The notes: generated by a model not told the origin, from the letters alone. A stretch of DNA of 34,284 bases from Clostridia bacterium (GCA_017407205.1 JAFQXA010000022.1:1-34284), one strand, 5' to 3'. Shown: positions 8,322 to 17,712, counted from the first letter of the stretch. Numbers and translations are program-made.

Positions 8322-9455
8322 TTGAAAAAGAGAAGGCGTCGCCACAGGCTTAAATACGGCTTGGGCTACACAATATCACGAATACTTTTACTGATCCTCG
8401 CTCTCCTTCTTATAGTGGGAGCTGTCTGGGGTATTGTCGTGCTTGTGAAAAACAGCCTTGCAAGCGGCGGTGATTACTCAAGACTGCCTTTTGAGGCTGA
8501 TGACTCATTCACATTTACAAAAAACAGTTTTCTCTACTATAAGAACGGCATTTTATACTATGACGATTTCAGCAATAATTCAAAGGATGCTTCCTACCGC
8601 GTAAATACTTCCGAATTCTCGCTTGAATCATCCGAGGCAATTTCGGTTCTTTACAACACAACCGCTGTCCAGATAGTTGGTACAGAGCAAACAATCGAGG
8701 GCTTTGGCACGATTGAAAAGGTTAAGTGCGGACTTGATTATATAGCAGTTCTTTTCAAGGATGAAAGCGGTATTCCGTTTTTAAAGATATTTGACAAATC
8801 AGCAGCAGAGGTTGATGAAATACGCCCCGAATCCAAGAATTCATTTATAATGGACTTTGGCTTTACAGACATTGAAAGCAATACACTTTGGACCTTGCTT
8901 GCAGATACATCCGCGGAAATATCGGTTTCGACAATTACCACATACGATTTTTCAAAAAAATCAACGACCGGTGTTATGACAGTACAGCACCAGCTTGTCG
9001 AATCCTTGATTTTTACAAGCAACAGCATATTTGCAATAGGCACAAACGATTTAATGCGTTATAATAACGGTAACCTTATATACAGATTGCCTGTTTACGG
9101 CTATGAGCTTGTGGATTATTCCTTAAGTTCGGGAAAATGCAGTTTCCTTTTTAAGTCACGTACAGAAGGAACCGCATTCAAGACCTTTAAGCTTTACACA
9201 GTGGCGGAAAAGGACAGCCCAAGTGACAGCATAGTAACGCTCCATCTGCCCGGCAACACGCTTTCTGCCGCCTTGGTAAATGAAAAGGTTGTATCGTGCA
9301 CTCCAAATAAGATATATACCCACTCTTATGCAGGCGAGCTCCTGAAAGAAAGCAGCCTTGATTTCACGCTTACGGAATCAGGCGTCAAACGTATAAACGA
9401 CCGTGAAGTAATTTTGTTTTCCTCGCCGTCGCTTTATAAGTACAAGGTAAAATAG
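8322..9455 (+). CDS. Membrane-anchored protein of unknown function (DUF5711-like)
   Basis: The 377-residue protein starts with a very basic cytosolic stretch (KKRRRRHRLK), then one transmembrane helix at about residues 17-40, then a long extracytoplasmic region rich in short beta strands that resembles an irregular beta-propeller (repeating phrases such as GILYYDD, IEGFGTIEKV, NNGNLIYRL). This layout and its position just before cvpA resemble the DUF5711 family common in Clostridia; no biochemical role is known to me. The start is TTG with AGG overlapping the previous gene's end, five bases after the kinase stop, so the two are translationally linked. It ends with TAG. Confidence 0.7.
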   Translation: MKKRRRRHRLKYGLGYTISRILLLILALLLIVGAVWGIVVLVKNSLASGGDYSRLPFEADDSFTFTKNSFLYYKNGILYYDDFSNNSKDASYRVNTSEFSLESSEAISVLYNTTAVQIVGTEQTIEGFGTIEKVKCGLDYIAVLFKDESGIPFLKIFDKSAAEVDEIRPESKNSFIMDFGFTDIESNTLWTLLADTSAEISVSTITTYDFSKKSTTGVMTVQHQLVESLIFTSNSIFAIGTNDLMRYNNGNLIYRLPVYGYELVDYSLSSGKCSFLFKSRTEGTAFKTFKLYTVAEKDSPSDSIVTLHLPGNTLSAALVNEKVVSCTPNKIYTHSYAGELLKESSLDFTLTESGVKRINDREVILFSSPSLYKYKVK

Positions 9456-9482
9456 GCTTAGTTTTAAAGAAAGGAGAAACAC

Positions 9483-10190
9483 ATGAATCTTCTTGATATC
9501 GCAATTATCGCAATATTGCTCTTTTTCACGCTTTCGGGCTTTTACAAGGGTTTTTTGACAACTGCGCTTGCAACGGGTGCTTTTATCATTTCATGGCTTA
9601 TAAGCTTAATATTCATGCCGCTTGCCGCAAACTCTGTCAAGCTCAACGATAATCTTTACAACATGATGCTCTATTACACGGAGGGCAGTGAGTTTATAAA
9701 CGATATAGAGCTTTCAAGAGCCTCTATTTCTTCCATAACTCCCGCCCAGCTTTCCGAAATAGTTTCCGAAAGCGATATTCCCTTCCCCATGGGAAAACAA
9801 ATACCCAAAAATGTAGAAAACGAGGTTTTTGCAGATCAGGGCATTGCAACGCTTGGCGATTACTTTAATCAGACAATCGTATGCGTATTTATAAACATAC
9901 TCGTGTTCCTGTTTATATTCCTCATTATAAGAGCAGTATTGTCACTTGTTATAAACGGCGTTGACTATGCGTGGGTATTCCCACGTCTTCAAAAGGGTGA
10001 TGCCGTTTTAGGCAGCTGTATGGGGCTTATACGCGGAATACTTGCAGTATTTTTAATATTCATGCTTTTACCCATACTTCTCACCGTACTGGGTGACTTT
10101 GACATTATCCGCGATATTATAGACGACTCGTTCTTCGTGCCGTTCTTCTATCGCTCTAACTTCCTTTTAAGCCTTATTCCCGGAGTTTAA
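9483..10190 (+). CDS. CvpA-family membrane protein
   Basis: This 235-residue protein begins MNLLDIAIIAILLFFTLSGFYKG, the typical CvpA start, and has about four transmembrane helices: residues 5-25, 28-48, 132-155 and 178-205. CvpA homologues are inner-membrane proteins first linked to colicin V production and later to envelope integrity; their molecular role is unclear. A conserved G-x-x-x-G-x-x-R-G segment appears as GSCMGLIRG before the last helix. A strong AAAGGAG Shine-Dalgarno is 7 bases upstream. It is followed 5 bases later by the broken methyltransferase gene. Confidence 0.8.
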   Translation: MNLLDIAIIAILLFFTLSGFYKGFLTTALATGAFIISWLISLIFMPLAANSVKLNDNLYNMMLYYTEGSEFINDIELSRASISSITPAQLSEIVSESDIPFPMGKQIPKNVENEVFADQGIATLGDYFNQTIVCVFINILVFLFIFLIIRAVLSLVINGVDYAWVFPRLQKGDAVLGSCMGLIRGILAVFLIFMLLPILLTVLGDFDIIRDIIDDSFFVPFFYRSNFLLSLIPGV

Positions 10191-10195
10191 TTGAA

Positions 10196-11055
10196 ATGTA
10201 TTTAGCAGATAATTGGATAGATTATGAAATAATCGATGCCGGCAACGGTGAAAAATACGAGCGCTGGGGCGACGTAACTCTCCTTCGTCCCGACCCACAG
10301 GCAATATGGCCCATGAAAGAGCCAAAGAATGTTGATGCAAAGTATCACCGTTCATCTTCAGGCGGCGGGCATTGGGAGTACAATAAACAGCTCAGGGACT
10401 CCTGGACAATAAATTACCGCGACTTGAGATTTATAGTTCGTCCCACAGGCTTCAAGCATACAGGTCTTTTTCCCGAACAGGCTGTAAACTGGGATTGGAT
10501 GACGGAGAGGGTTCATTCATTCAAGCCCCGTCGCCAGTTCAGCGCTCTCAATCTTTTTGCGTACACGGGCGGTGCCACCTGTGCTTTGGCAGCAGCCGGT
10601 GCAAGAGTTGTTCATGTTGATGCTGCAAAGGCATGGTTGCATGGGCAAAGGATAATCTTGCGGCATCAAATCTTGCTGACAAGCCCGTCAGATTCATTGT
10701 TGACGATGTATTAAAGTTCGTACTTCGCGAACAAAGGCGCGGTAATATGTATGACGGAATACTTATGGATCCCCCAAGCTACGGCAGGGGACCGTCGGGC
10801 GAGATGTGGAAAATTGAAGACAATCTTTACGAGCTTGTATCAGAATGTGTTAAAATCCTCTCACCCGAGGCCAACTTCTTCCTCATAAACTCGTACACAA
10901 CGGGGCTTGCTCCCTCGGTTGTAAAGAATGTTCTGAATGTTGCACTTGCTTCAAGGGGCGGTTTTGTCACCTCCGATGAGGTTGGGCTTCCCATAACAAG
11001 GGGCGGTCTTGTTCTCCCCTGTGGCGGAAGCGGTCGTTGGCAAAGAAATCAATGA
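10196..11055 (+). pseudogene. RlmI-like SAM-dependent methyltransferase, frameshifted
   Basis: Two overlapping frames (10196-10714 and 10633-11055) together give one class I methyltransferase of about 286 residues of the type that modifies 23S rRNA bases (RlmI/PF10672-like). The first part holds the SAM-binding motif LNLFAYTGGATCALAAAGA and ends the motif with VHVDAAK; the second continues MVAWAKDN and contains the catalytic DPPSYGRG. The join needs one extra base near 10628-10632 (AAGGC where AAGGGC would restore K-G-M-V). A one-base deletion or a sequence error explains this. A -1 slip on AAG would also restore the frame, but no proper slippery heptamer is present. The final ATGA overlaps the RluA start, so translation coupling would be disturbed if the lesion is real. 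Confidence 0.82.
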
Positions 11056-12383
11056 ATATCAATATTTTATACGAAGACAATCACCTTTTAGTTGTAGAAA
11101 AGCCCGTCAATATGCCTGTCCAGGCAGACAGTTCACACGACATTGACCTTTTGACAACGCTTAAAGGATATATAAAAGAAAAGTACAACAAGCCCGGCGA
11201 GGTATATCTCGGGCTTGTTCATCGTTTGGACAGACCTGTCGGCGGTGTTATGGTTTTTGCAAGAACGAGCAAGGCAGCTTCAAGGCTTTCTGCGCAGTTT
11301 GCTCAAAACACAGCTAAAAAACGCTATGCGGCAATAGTATGCGGAAAAACAAGGGGCGAAGAAAAGCTTACGTGCTACATAAAAAAAGACGAAAAGACAG
11401 GCAATGCCTCTGTTGTTCCCCCATCAGCCCATGGTGCAAAGTCCGCCGCACTTTATTACAGGTGCATTGCACAAAAAGACAGTCTTTCACTCATTGATGT
11501 CGAGCTTTTCACAGGAAGGCACCACCAGATACGCTTGCAATGCGCACACGGTAATTTCCCCATTTGGGGCGACCAACGCTATAATAAAAATGCAAAGCCG
11601 GGCGAGCAGATAGCACTCTTTTCCTACTCACTTACATTGACGCACCCCACAACAAAGGAGGAAATGCACTTTACAGCACTTCCCGAAGGGAGATCGTGGT
11701 CAGCATTTTCCGAAGAGCTTCGAGGGCTTATAAACGCTGTTCCCGTCATATACTCTGATGATGATATAGTTGTTGTAAACAAGCCCTATGCCCTGCCCGT
11801 TGCAGAGAAAGACAGCGAGGGCGACACTCTTGAAACTCGCTTAAACAAAATTTATAAAAAGGTTTATCCCGTTCACCGCCTTGATGCCACAACAAGCGGT
11901 ATAATAGTGTTTGCAAAAAATGAAAAGGCAAAAGCATCGCTTGATAACGCGATAGCTTTGAGGCAGCTTGAAAAATTCTATCATTGCATAGTAAAGGGAA
12001 CACCCAAAACTGAAAGTGCACTCTTAAAAGCGTGGGCGGTAAAGGACGAAAAGGCAAAAAAGACACAGGTGTACAGCTCAAAGGTTCCATATTCAAAAGA
12101 GATGATTACACAGTATCGGGTTTTGAAAACAAGTGCTGATTCATCGCTTTTGGAGGTTCGCTTAATAACGGGCAGAACGCATCAGATCCGTGCTCATTTG
12201 AGCTATACAGGACATCCGCTCGTTGGCGATGACAAATACGGTGACAGGGTATTTAACGCACAGAAAAAGCGCACCGAAGTACAGCTTTGTTCGGTACGCC
12301 TTGTATTGCATTTTGAAAAAGATGATTATCTTTTCCGTCTTGACGGAAAAAGCTTCGAAATCACTCCGCCTTTTTCCCTTTAA
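11052..12383 (+). CDS. Tandem RluA-family pseudouridine synthase (two catalytic domains)
   Basis: RluA enzymes isomerise uridine to pseudouridine in rRNA or tRNA. This 443-residue protein contains two complete catalytic domains. Domain 1 (about residues 1-215) has NILYEDNHLLVVEKP, the catalytic HRLD at 57-60 (Asp60) and RHHQIRLQ. Domain 2 (about 227-443) has VIYSDDDIVVVNKP, HRLD ending at Asp278 and RTHQIRAH. Both retain the catalytic aspartate and RxHQIR motif; neither has an S4 domain. Usual RluA proteins of this class are 220-300 residues with one domain. The ATG at 11052 is chosen because it overlaps the methyltransferase stop (ATGA) and matches the family start. The 3' end overlaps murJ on the other strand by 23 bases. 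Confidence 0.88.
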   Translation: MNINILYEDNHLLVVEKPVNMPVQADSSHDIDLLTTLKGYIKEKYNKPGEVYLGLVHRLDRPVGGVMVFARTSKAASRLSAQFAQNTAKKRYAAIVCGKTRGEEKLTCYIKKDEKTGNASVVPPSAHGAKSAALYYRCIAQKDSLSLIDVELFTGRHHQIRLQCAHGNFPIWGDQRYNKNAKPGEQIALFSYSLTLTHPTTKEEMHFTALPEGRSWSAFSEELRGLINAVPVIYSDDDIVVVNKPYALPVAEKDSEGDTLETRLNKIYKKVYPVHRLDATTSGIIVFAKNEKAKASLDNAIALRQLEKFYHCIVKGTPKTESALLKAWAVKDEKAKKTQVYSSKVPYSKEMITQYRVLKTSADSSLLEVRLITGRTHQIRAHLSYTGHPLVGDDKYGDRVFNAQKKRTEVQLCSVRLVLHFEKDDYLFRLDGKSFEITPPFSL

Positions 12384-13935
12384 ACTTTGAAAGCATCTTC
12401 TTTGCGTATTTTGCTATCATGGTCACTTCTTCACACTTTGTGAGCATGAGAACAGCAACATATGCTCCGCCGCCGACTACGATTGCGGCAACAAATCTTA
12501 AGAGTGTTCCGAGAGTTCCCATATCGCTAAACGATATGAGCAATTTGTCAACACCGATAAGCACTCCTGTGCATACAATTCCTGCTGCAAGCATTGAAAG
12601 CAGGGATTTTTTCTTGTCCGAAATTCTTACACTTTCAAGGTCTCTTCTCATGCTGATAAGGAGCAATACAGCAGCTAAGAGTCCCGATATTGCAGTGCCG
12701 AGGGCGATACCCGCAATTCCCATATACCTGCTTAAGATTACACTTGCAACGATATTTACACCGACTGCTATTATGCCGTTTATCATGGGCGTCTTGGAAT
12801 TTTCTCTTGCATAGAAGCCCTTTATCATCATCTCTCGAACACCCGTGAACACAAAGCCGAGTGCATAATATTTGAGTGCGGCACTTGTAAGGCGTGTTGC
12901 CTCCGGGTCAAACTCGCCTCTTTCGTAAACTATTCTGACTATATCATCCGAGAAGATAAATGTAATTATCGATATTGGTATTATTACAATACCAATCATG
13001 CTTATGCTGTTTAAAAGGTTTGAGCTGTACTCATCGGTATTGCCTTCTGCTGCATTTCTCGTAAGAGTCGGATACAAAACCGTTGTGAGCGATGTTATGA
13101 ATACTGCAACAACAAGGAGATTGAGTGTTCCCGAATAGGACAAAGCCGATACTGCACCTTCTCCGAGATTTGAAGCAAGGTTTTTATCAACGATGTTATT
13201 TATCTGATAAACGCTGTTGCCCAAGAGAATGGGAACTGCAAGGCGAAGCATGCGCTTTACATCACTGTCAAACAGATTCTTCGGCATTGAAAACTTAAAG
13301 CGTTTTCTTGCAAATATGAAGAGGAGTATGTTCTGGCAGGTATGACCTATGACGGTTGCCCAGGTAAGAATAGCAACATCCTTCCTGTCACCGAACATGA
13401 ATATACTTGCAATGATTACAACGTTTAAAAGTATCGAACCAAGCTGAACACGAACAAACAGCTTTCTTGCGTTCAATATTGCCGCAAACATACACTGTGA
13501 CATGAGCAGTATGAACGAAAGCATTACTATCTTCGTAAGTTTCGTTGCAATAAGAGCCGTTTCAGCATCAAAGCCCGGTGCAAATACGGGTACTATCCAT
13601 TGTGCGAAGATTATGCCGATAACGCTTAATAAAATTGCTATCATGCCGGAAACAGTCAAAGCCTTTGAGGCAAACTTGTCGCCCTCCAGATCACTTTCCT
13701 GAACGGACTTGCTTACATATATTGACAAGAATGCAGCGGACAGGCTGTTGCACATTGCGGGGAAAAGCATCTTTGGCATATTCTGTGCCAAAAAATATGC
13801 ATCCGTCGCACTGTTTGAGCCATAGTATGCCGCAACGAGTGCTTCTCTTATAAAGCCAAACACCTTGCTCGCAATAGTAAACAGCGATACACCTATCGTT
13901 GCTTTTAAAAGATTACCGGCTGTTTTATTGCTCAT
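12361..13935 (-). CDS. murJ: MurJ/MviN-family lipid-linked oligosaccharide flippase
   Basis: This 524-residue polytopic protein has the MOP-superfamily MviN/MurJ layout of about 14 transmembrane helices. Recognisable blocks are SKVFGFIREALVAAYYG with the conserved Arg near residue 30, NNIVDKNLAS, and RGEFDPEATRLTSAALKYYALG. MurJ flips lipid II; relatives in polysaccharide loci flip other undecaprenyl-linked glycans. Here it is the last gene of a polysaccharide operon and its start overlaps the upstream ligase-like gene by four bases (ATGA), which argues that it exports the operon's glycan rather than, or as well as, lipid II. Which of the two it does cannot be settled from sequence. Confidence 0.88.
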   Translation of the reverse strand: MSNKTAGNLLKATIGVSLFTIASKVFGFIREALVAAYYGSNSATDAYFLAQNMPKMLFPAMCNSLSAAFLSIYVSKSVQESDLEGDKFASKALTVSGMIAILLSVIGIIFAQWIVPVFAPGFDAETALIATKLTKIVMLSFILLMSQCMFAAILNARKLFVRVQLGSILLNVVIIASIFMFGDRKDVAILTWATVIGHTCQNILLFIFARKRFKFSMPKNLFDSDVKRMLRLAVPILLGNSVYQINNIVDKNLASNLGEGAVSALSYSGTLNLLVVAVFITSLTTVLYPTLTRNAAEGNTDEYSSNLLNSISMIGIVIIPISIITFIFSDDIVRIVYERGEFDPEATRLTSAALKYYALGFVFTGVREMMIKGFYARENSKTPMINGIIAVGVNIVASVILSRYMGIAGIALGTAISGLLAAVLLLISMRRDLESVRISDKKKSLLSMLAAGIVCTGVLIGVDKLLISFSDMGTLGTLLRFVAAIVVGGGAYVAVLMLTKCEEVTMIAKYAKKMLSKFKGKKAE

Positions 13936-15227
13936 GATATCTCAAGTCCTTTCTCATTATCTTCTGTATCTTCGGTGCTTTGTTCAGCAACCCTTAATTT
14001 CTGCTGCGAAATGATGTAGTTATAATAATAATGCGGCATCAAGAGTGCAAACAATGTGGTTATAACGCTGTTTGCAGGCGATGCAACAGGCAAAACCGTT
14101 TCCGCCATTGACATAATGCAGGTATATGCTATAAAGAGTGCCAGGAAAAATGTTCCATGCTCTCTGTCGTGCTTTAAAATAAAGACAATCTTTCTTAATA
14201 TTCTTAAGAAAAGCACGATGAAGAATGTCAGCAACGAAAGTCCGCCCGCTAAGAGTATATAGATATATGTGTTATGCGGCATAATAGGGTTATCCGAATT
14301 ACCGCCTAAGAATATATTGCCTTGCAAAAATTTTTCCAGGAGCATCCCCCATCTGTCAACACGGCCTGTTGAACCTGCTTCAGGTCTTACTACCATGTCA
14401 AGAACATACTGATATGCACCCGTTATGTAAAGTATGCCTACCATCAACACAACAATCAAAAGGCAAATAAGAGCACGGCGCAAAACCTGATTTTTTCTTC
14501 TGCCGACAAAATATATTACTATGAATACCGCAGTAGCAAGAAGCGAAGTTCTTGCAAATGTACAGAACATACTGTAACCGGTTATTATAAGCACAAACCA
14601 GCACCACGCTTTTTGCTTCCTGCTTGCAGGGTTTGCAAGTCTGTAAATACTTGATATAACCGCAAACATCAAAAACATTGCAAACGTGTTTCTGTTTGTG
14701 AAGAACGAACGCATGACCATCTCGTAAGTATTGGTAATCGAGAAAACGTTAATCATTGAGCTGCCGTAGATGGCGATATTATATGCCGATGCATACAGTA
14801 TGACAAAGTCATATAAAAAGGCTATTCTGTATATTCCCTTGCTGTCTATCTCCTCGTCATACATGAGGCCGAAGAACAGTACATAATACGCAGATGATAT
14901 TGTGATATATGCAATCGAACCAAACGAAAAGCTTTGACCGCCTACAAGATAGTCCGCCACAATCTGTATTAAACACAACAGCACGCCCAGGAATACTTCC
15001 ATAACATTCGCGCGTGCTTTTTTCTTATAAAGGTATATAAAACAACCTAAAAGGAAGCCCAAAAAGAATACGGACTTGAGCATAAGGCTGCCCGACGATT
15101 CACGTGTTGTCGGAAAAATTACCTGAGGAAGCAACGATATCAAAACCCACAAGAATAATATGTTTGCAAATGTGAGCCTACTGTCTTTTTTACCGTTATT
15201 CAGTTCATACTTCCTGTAATTTATCAT
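13932..15227 (-). CDS. O-antigen ligase/polymerase-like (Wzy/WaaL) membrane protein
   Basis: A 431-residue membrane protein with roughly 11 hydrophobic segments and a larger periplasmic-type loop before PIMPHNTYIYILLAGG (about residues 322-337), where the His-Asn pair is the hallmark of the O-antigen ligase family. Such proteins polymerise or transfer lipid-linked glycan repeats outside the membrane. It sits between the GT4 gene (9 bases upstream) and the flippase (4-base overlap), as expected for a Wzy-type operon. No obvious Shine-Dalgarno precedes its ATG (GTTGAA), so translation may depend on coupling to the GT4 gene. Polymerase versus ligase cannot be decided by sequence. Confidence 0.8.
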   Translation of the reverse strand: MINYRKYELNNGKKDSRLTFANILFLWVLISLLPQVIFPTTRESSGSLMLKSVFFLGFLLGCFIYLYKKKARANVMEVFLGVLLCLIQIVADYLVGGQSFSFGSIAYITISSAYYVLFFGLMYDEEIDSKGIYRIAFLYDFVILYASAYNIAIYGSSMINVFSITNTYEMVMRSFFTNRNTFAMFLMFAVISSIYRLANPASRKQKAWCWFVLIITGYSMFCTFARTSLLATAVFIVIYFVGRRKNQVLRRALICLLIVVLMVGILYITGAYQYVLDMVVRPEAGSTGRVDRWGMLLEKFLQGNIFLGGNSDNPIMPHNTYIYILLAGGLSLLTFFIVLFLRILRKIVFILKHDREHGTFFLALFIAYTCIMSMAETVLPVASPANSVITTLFALLMPHYYYNYIISQQKLRVAEQSTEDTEDNEKGLEIS

Positions 15228-15236
15228 TTCAACAGA

Positions 15237-16346
15237 CTAATTCTTTTTTATACATTCTTCCATGACATCGTCGTACTGCTTGACAAAAACATCCCATGAA
15301 AACTGTGATGCACACTTGGGGCACTCACTGCTCATGCGTTCATAATTGCTCAATGTTTTTTCTATTGCACAAACCAGGCCGTCTTCATCGGTTGCAGGAA
15401 CGGCATAGCCAATCCTGCCTTCCTCAAACCAACCGTCAAAGCCCTGGTCCTTCGTATATATTACGGGCAAGCCCTGTGACATAGCTTCTGCACAGACAAG
15501 GCCGAAAGTTTCAACATGCGAAATCAGGACAAAAATATCCATGTCTGCGTAAAGCTCTTTCAAGCCCTCCCTTGTCATGTGGGAGTGGTATTTTACAAAC
15601 GGGTATTTCATGACAGCATCAAACACACGCTTCTCGACTACTTTTCCGACAACGTGATATTCAATATCATAGCCCTTATTCACCATTTTTGCCAACGCCC
15701 TGCAAACAGTCAGCTGATTTTTATTGTTCGAAATTGTGGAAGCCGTGACTATCTTCAATTTCTTGTCACGGGGAGCTTTTTTGGGCTCTGCGCACAGATT
15801 TTCGCGCCAGAATTCGTGTATTCCGTTGGGAATAATAACTGTTTTTTTCTCAATCTCTTCCTTCATGTGTTCGGGAATGTATTTATTGAACAACTCACGC
15901 TTCATAGCGTCTGCAATAATGATTACACGCTCTGCATTCTTTAAAATTTCAAGACCGAGGGGCCTCAAATGAGGCATGTACTTGAAGAAAGTATAAAGGT
16001 CGGTGGACCTTACTGCCGCCATGTAGGGATAGCCAAACTCCTTCTTAAGCTGAAGCGCAACAGATCCGTTTGTAAAAAGTGAATGGGCATGGACGATGTC
16101 ATAACCGCCGTCACAAAAACGCTTCTTTGCATCCTTAACTATTTTTTTATGCTTCAAATGGAATATTATACGATCATATTTACCGTGAGTTATCTGGACA
16201 TGGGCATAATCCGGGCGTGTGATTGATGTACCCTTGGGTGAAGGCAGATAAACAAAAATATCGTGACCTGCTTTCACCTGTCTGTCATACATCTGTGTAT
16301 ACATATCATTCGTAACATAGTACGAGTTTATATGTAATATCTTCAT
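15237..16346 (-). CDS. Glycosyltransferase family 4 protein
   Basis: This 369-residue GT-B glycosyltransferase has an N-terminal acceptor domain beginning MKILHINSYYVT and HAHSLFTNGSVAL, then a C-terminal GT4 donor domain with IPNGI (about residue 178), and the EX7E motif ETFGLVCAE followed by AMSQGLPVI. GT4 enzymes are retaining transferases that use nucleotide sugars on the cytosolic face. A strong GGGGAGG lies 6-7 bases before the ATG. It is the second gene of the polysaccharide operon, directly after the sugar-nucleotide dehydrogenase, whose uronic acid product is a plausible donor. Only one glycosyltransferase is present, so more sugars must be added by enzymes encoded elsewhere. Confidence 0.88.
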   Translation of the reverse strand: MKILHINSYYVTNDMYTQMYDRQVKAGHDIFVYLPSPKGTSITRPDYAHVQITHGKYDRIIFHLKHKKIVKDAKKRFCDGGYDIVHAHSLFTNGSVALQLKKEFGYPYMAAVRSTDLYTFFKYMPHLRPLGLEILKNAERVIIIADAMKRELFNKYIPEHMKEEIEKKTVIIPNGIHEFWRENLCAEPKKAPRDKKLKIVTASTISNNKNQLTVCRALAKMVNKGYDIEYHVVGKVVEKRVFDAVMKYPFVKYHSHMTREGLKELYADMDIFVLISHVETFGLVCAEAMSQGLPVIYTKDQGFDGWFEEGRIGYAVPATDEDGLVCAIEKTLSNYERMSSECPKCASQFSWDVFVKQYDDVMEECIKKN

Positions 16347-16392
16347 GTTGTAGCCTCCCCGTCTTTTTGAAGTAACTCTTTTTTGACTTTAA

Positions 16393-17712
16393 TCAGAGTC
16401 TCCAGTAAGAATAGCCGCGTCTGTCAAGCTCGCCCTTATCAAGAACTGCCTTTACATCAACCAAAACCTTTTCGCTGTTGGGGCCTTCCTTGAACATTGA
16501 ATCGATCTGCTCCCATGTAAGAGCACGGAATGCATTATGTGCTACTGCAAATACTACGCAGTCTGCATCCTTTACAGTTTCCAGGGGAACAAGCGTTACA
16601 CCGTATTCTTTGTATGCATCTTCGCTGTCTGCTTCTGTGTCAACGACCATGGGGTCTACGCCGAATTCCTTGAGTCTTTTTATAATATCCTCAACCTTGG
16701 AATTTCTCGTGTCGGGGCAATTTTCTTTGAATGTGATACCCAAAATTACAACGCGTGCATCACGAACAACCTTGCCTGCCAAAACAAGCTTTTTGATGAT
16801 ATTGTCAGCAACAAATGCACCCATACCGTCATTTATCTTTCTGCCCGACAAAACTATCTGGCTGTGGTAACCGAGCTTTTCAGCTTCTGAAATGAAGTAG
16901 TAAGGGTCAACACCAATGCAATGGCCGCCTACAAGACCGGGATAAAAACGCAATGCGTTCCACTTCGTATTCATAGCTTCAACAACTTCCGTTGTGTCAA
17001 TACCCATACGGTCAAACGCCATTGCAAGCTCATTCATGAATGCAATATTTATATCACGCTGGCTGTTTTCAACAACCTTTGCTGCTTCTGCGACCTTTAT
17101 GCAGGATGCTCTGTGAACGCCTACTTCAACAACGAGCTCATATACCTTTGCAATCTCGTCAAGTGATTCGGCATCCATGCCGGAAACTATCTTTGTTATA
17201 TTTTCAAGTCTGTGTACCTTATCACCCGGATTTATACGTTCGGGGGAATAGCCGATCTTAAAGTCCTTACCGCATACAAGCCCTGATTCCTTTTCAAGAA
17301 TGGGAACACAGATATCCTCGGTAACACCGGGATAAACCGTTGACTCGTAAACTACGATTGAACCCTTTGTGAGGTTTCTTCCGACTACGCGGCTTGCACC
17401 TTCAACGGGAGCCAAGTCGGGAGTCTTGTCCAGATTTACAGGAGTGGGAACTGCTACTACAAAGAATTTTGCTTCCTTAAGCTTTGCTTCGTCCGAAGTA
17501 AATTCTACCGTGGAGTTTTTTATTGCCTCGTCACCGACTTCGCAAGTAGGGTCCTTGCCGGCAAGATACTGTTCAATCTTTGCCTTGTTTACGTCAAAGC
17601 CTATTACCTTTGCCTTTTTTGCAAAAGCGACAGCTATCGGCATGCCTACATAGCCAAGTCCTACAAGTGCTATTTTTTCCTGTCCTGCGACTATTTTTTC
17701 ATACAAGCTCAT
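16393..17712 (-). CDS. UDP-sugar 6-dehydrogenase, TviB/WbpA-type
   Basis: The 439-residue enzyme belongs to the UDP-glucose/GDP-mannose dehydrogenase family, which oxidises C6 of a nucleotide sugar to a carboxylate with two NAD+. The Rossmann motif GLGYVGMP is at residues 18-25, VPTPVN lies near 89, YESTVYPG near 120, and the catalytic cysteine is Cys265 in GGHCIGVDPYY. The pattern SPERINPGDKxHRL and ITFKENCPDTRNSK resembles the TviB/Cap5L/WbpA group that acts on UDP-GlcNAc or UDP-GalNAc rather than UDP-glucose. It is the first gene of the polysaccharide operon, with GGAGG seven bases before the ATG and a good promoter at 17746-17774. The exact substrate is inferred. Confidence 0.9.
   Translation of the reverse strand: MSLYEKIVAGQEKIALVGLGYVGMPIAVAFAKKAKVIGFDVNKAKIEQYLAGKDPTCEVGDEAIKNSTVEFTSDEAKLKEAKFFVVAVPTPVNLDKTPDLAPVEGASRVVGRNLTKGSIVVYESTVYPGVTEDICVPILEKESGLVCGKDFKIGYSPERINPGDKVHRLENITKIVSGMDAESLDEIAKVYELVVEVGVHRASCIKVAEAAKVVENSQRDINIAFMNELAMAFDRMGIDTTEVVEAMNTKWNALRFYPGLVGGHCIGVDPYYFISEAEKLGYHSQIVLSGRKINDGMGAFVADNIIKKLVLAGKVVRDARVVILGITFKENCPDTRNSKVEDIIKRLKEFGVDPMVVDTEADSEDAYKEYGVTLVPLETVKDADCVVFAVAHNAFRALTWEQIDSMFKEGPNSEKVLVDVKAVLDKGELDRRGYSYWRL

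Noticed and set aside
10625..10635. Programmed -1 frameshift in the methyltransferase
   Set aside because: Although slipping on AAG would restore the frame, no standard slippery heptamer or downstream pseudoknot is evident, so a mutation or sequence error is simpler.
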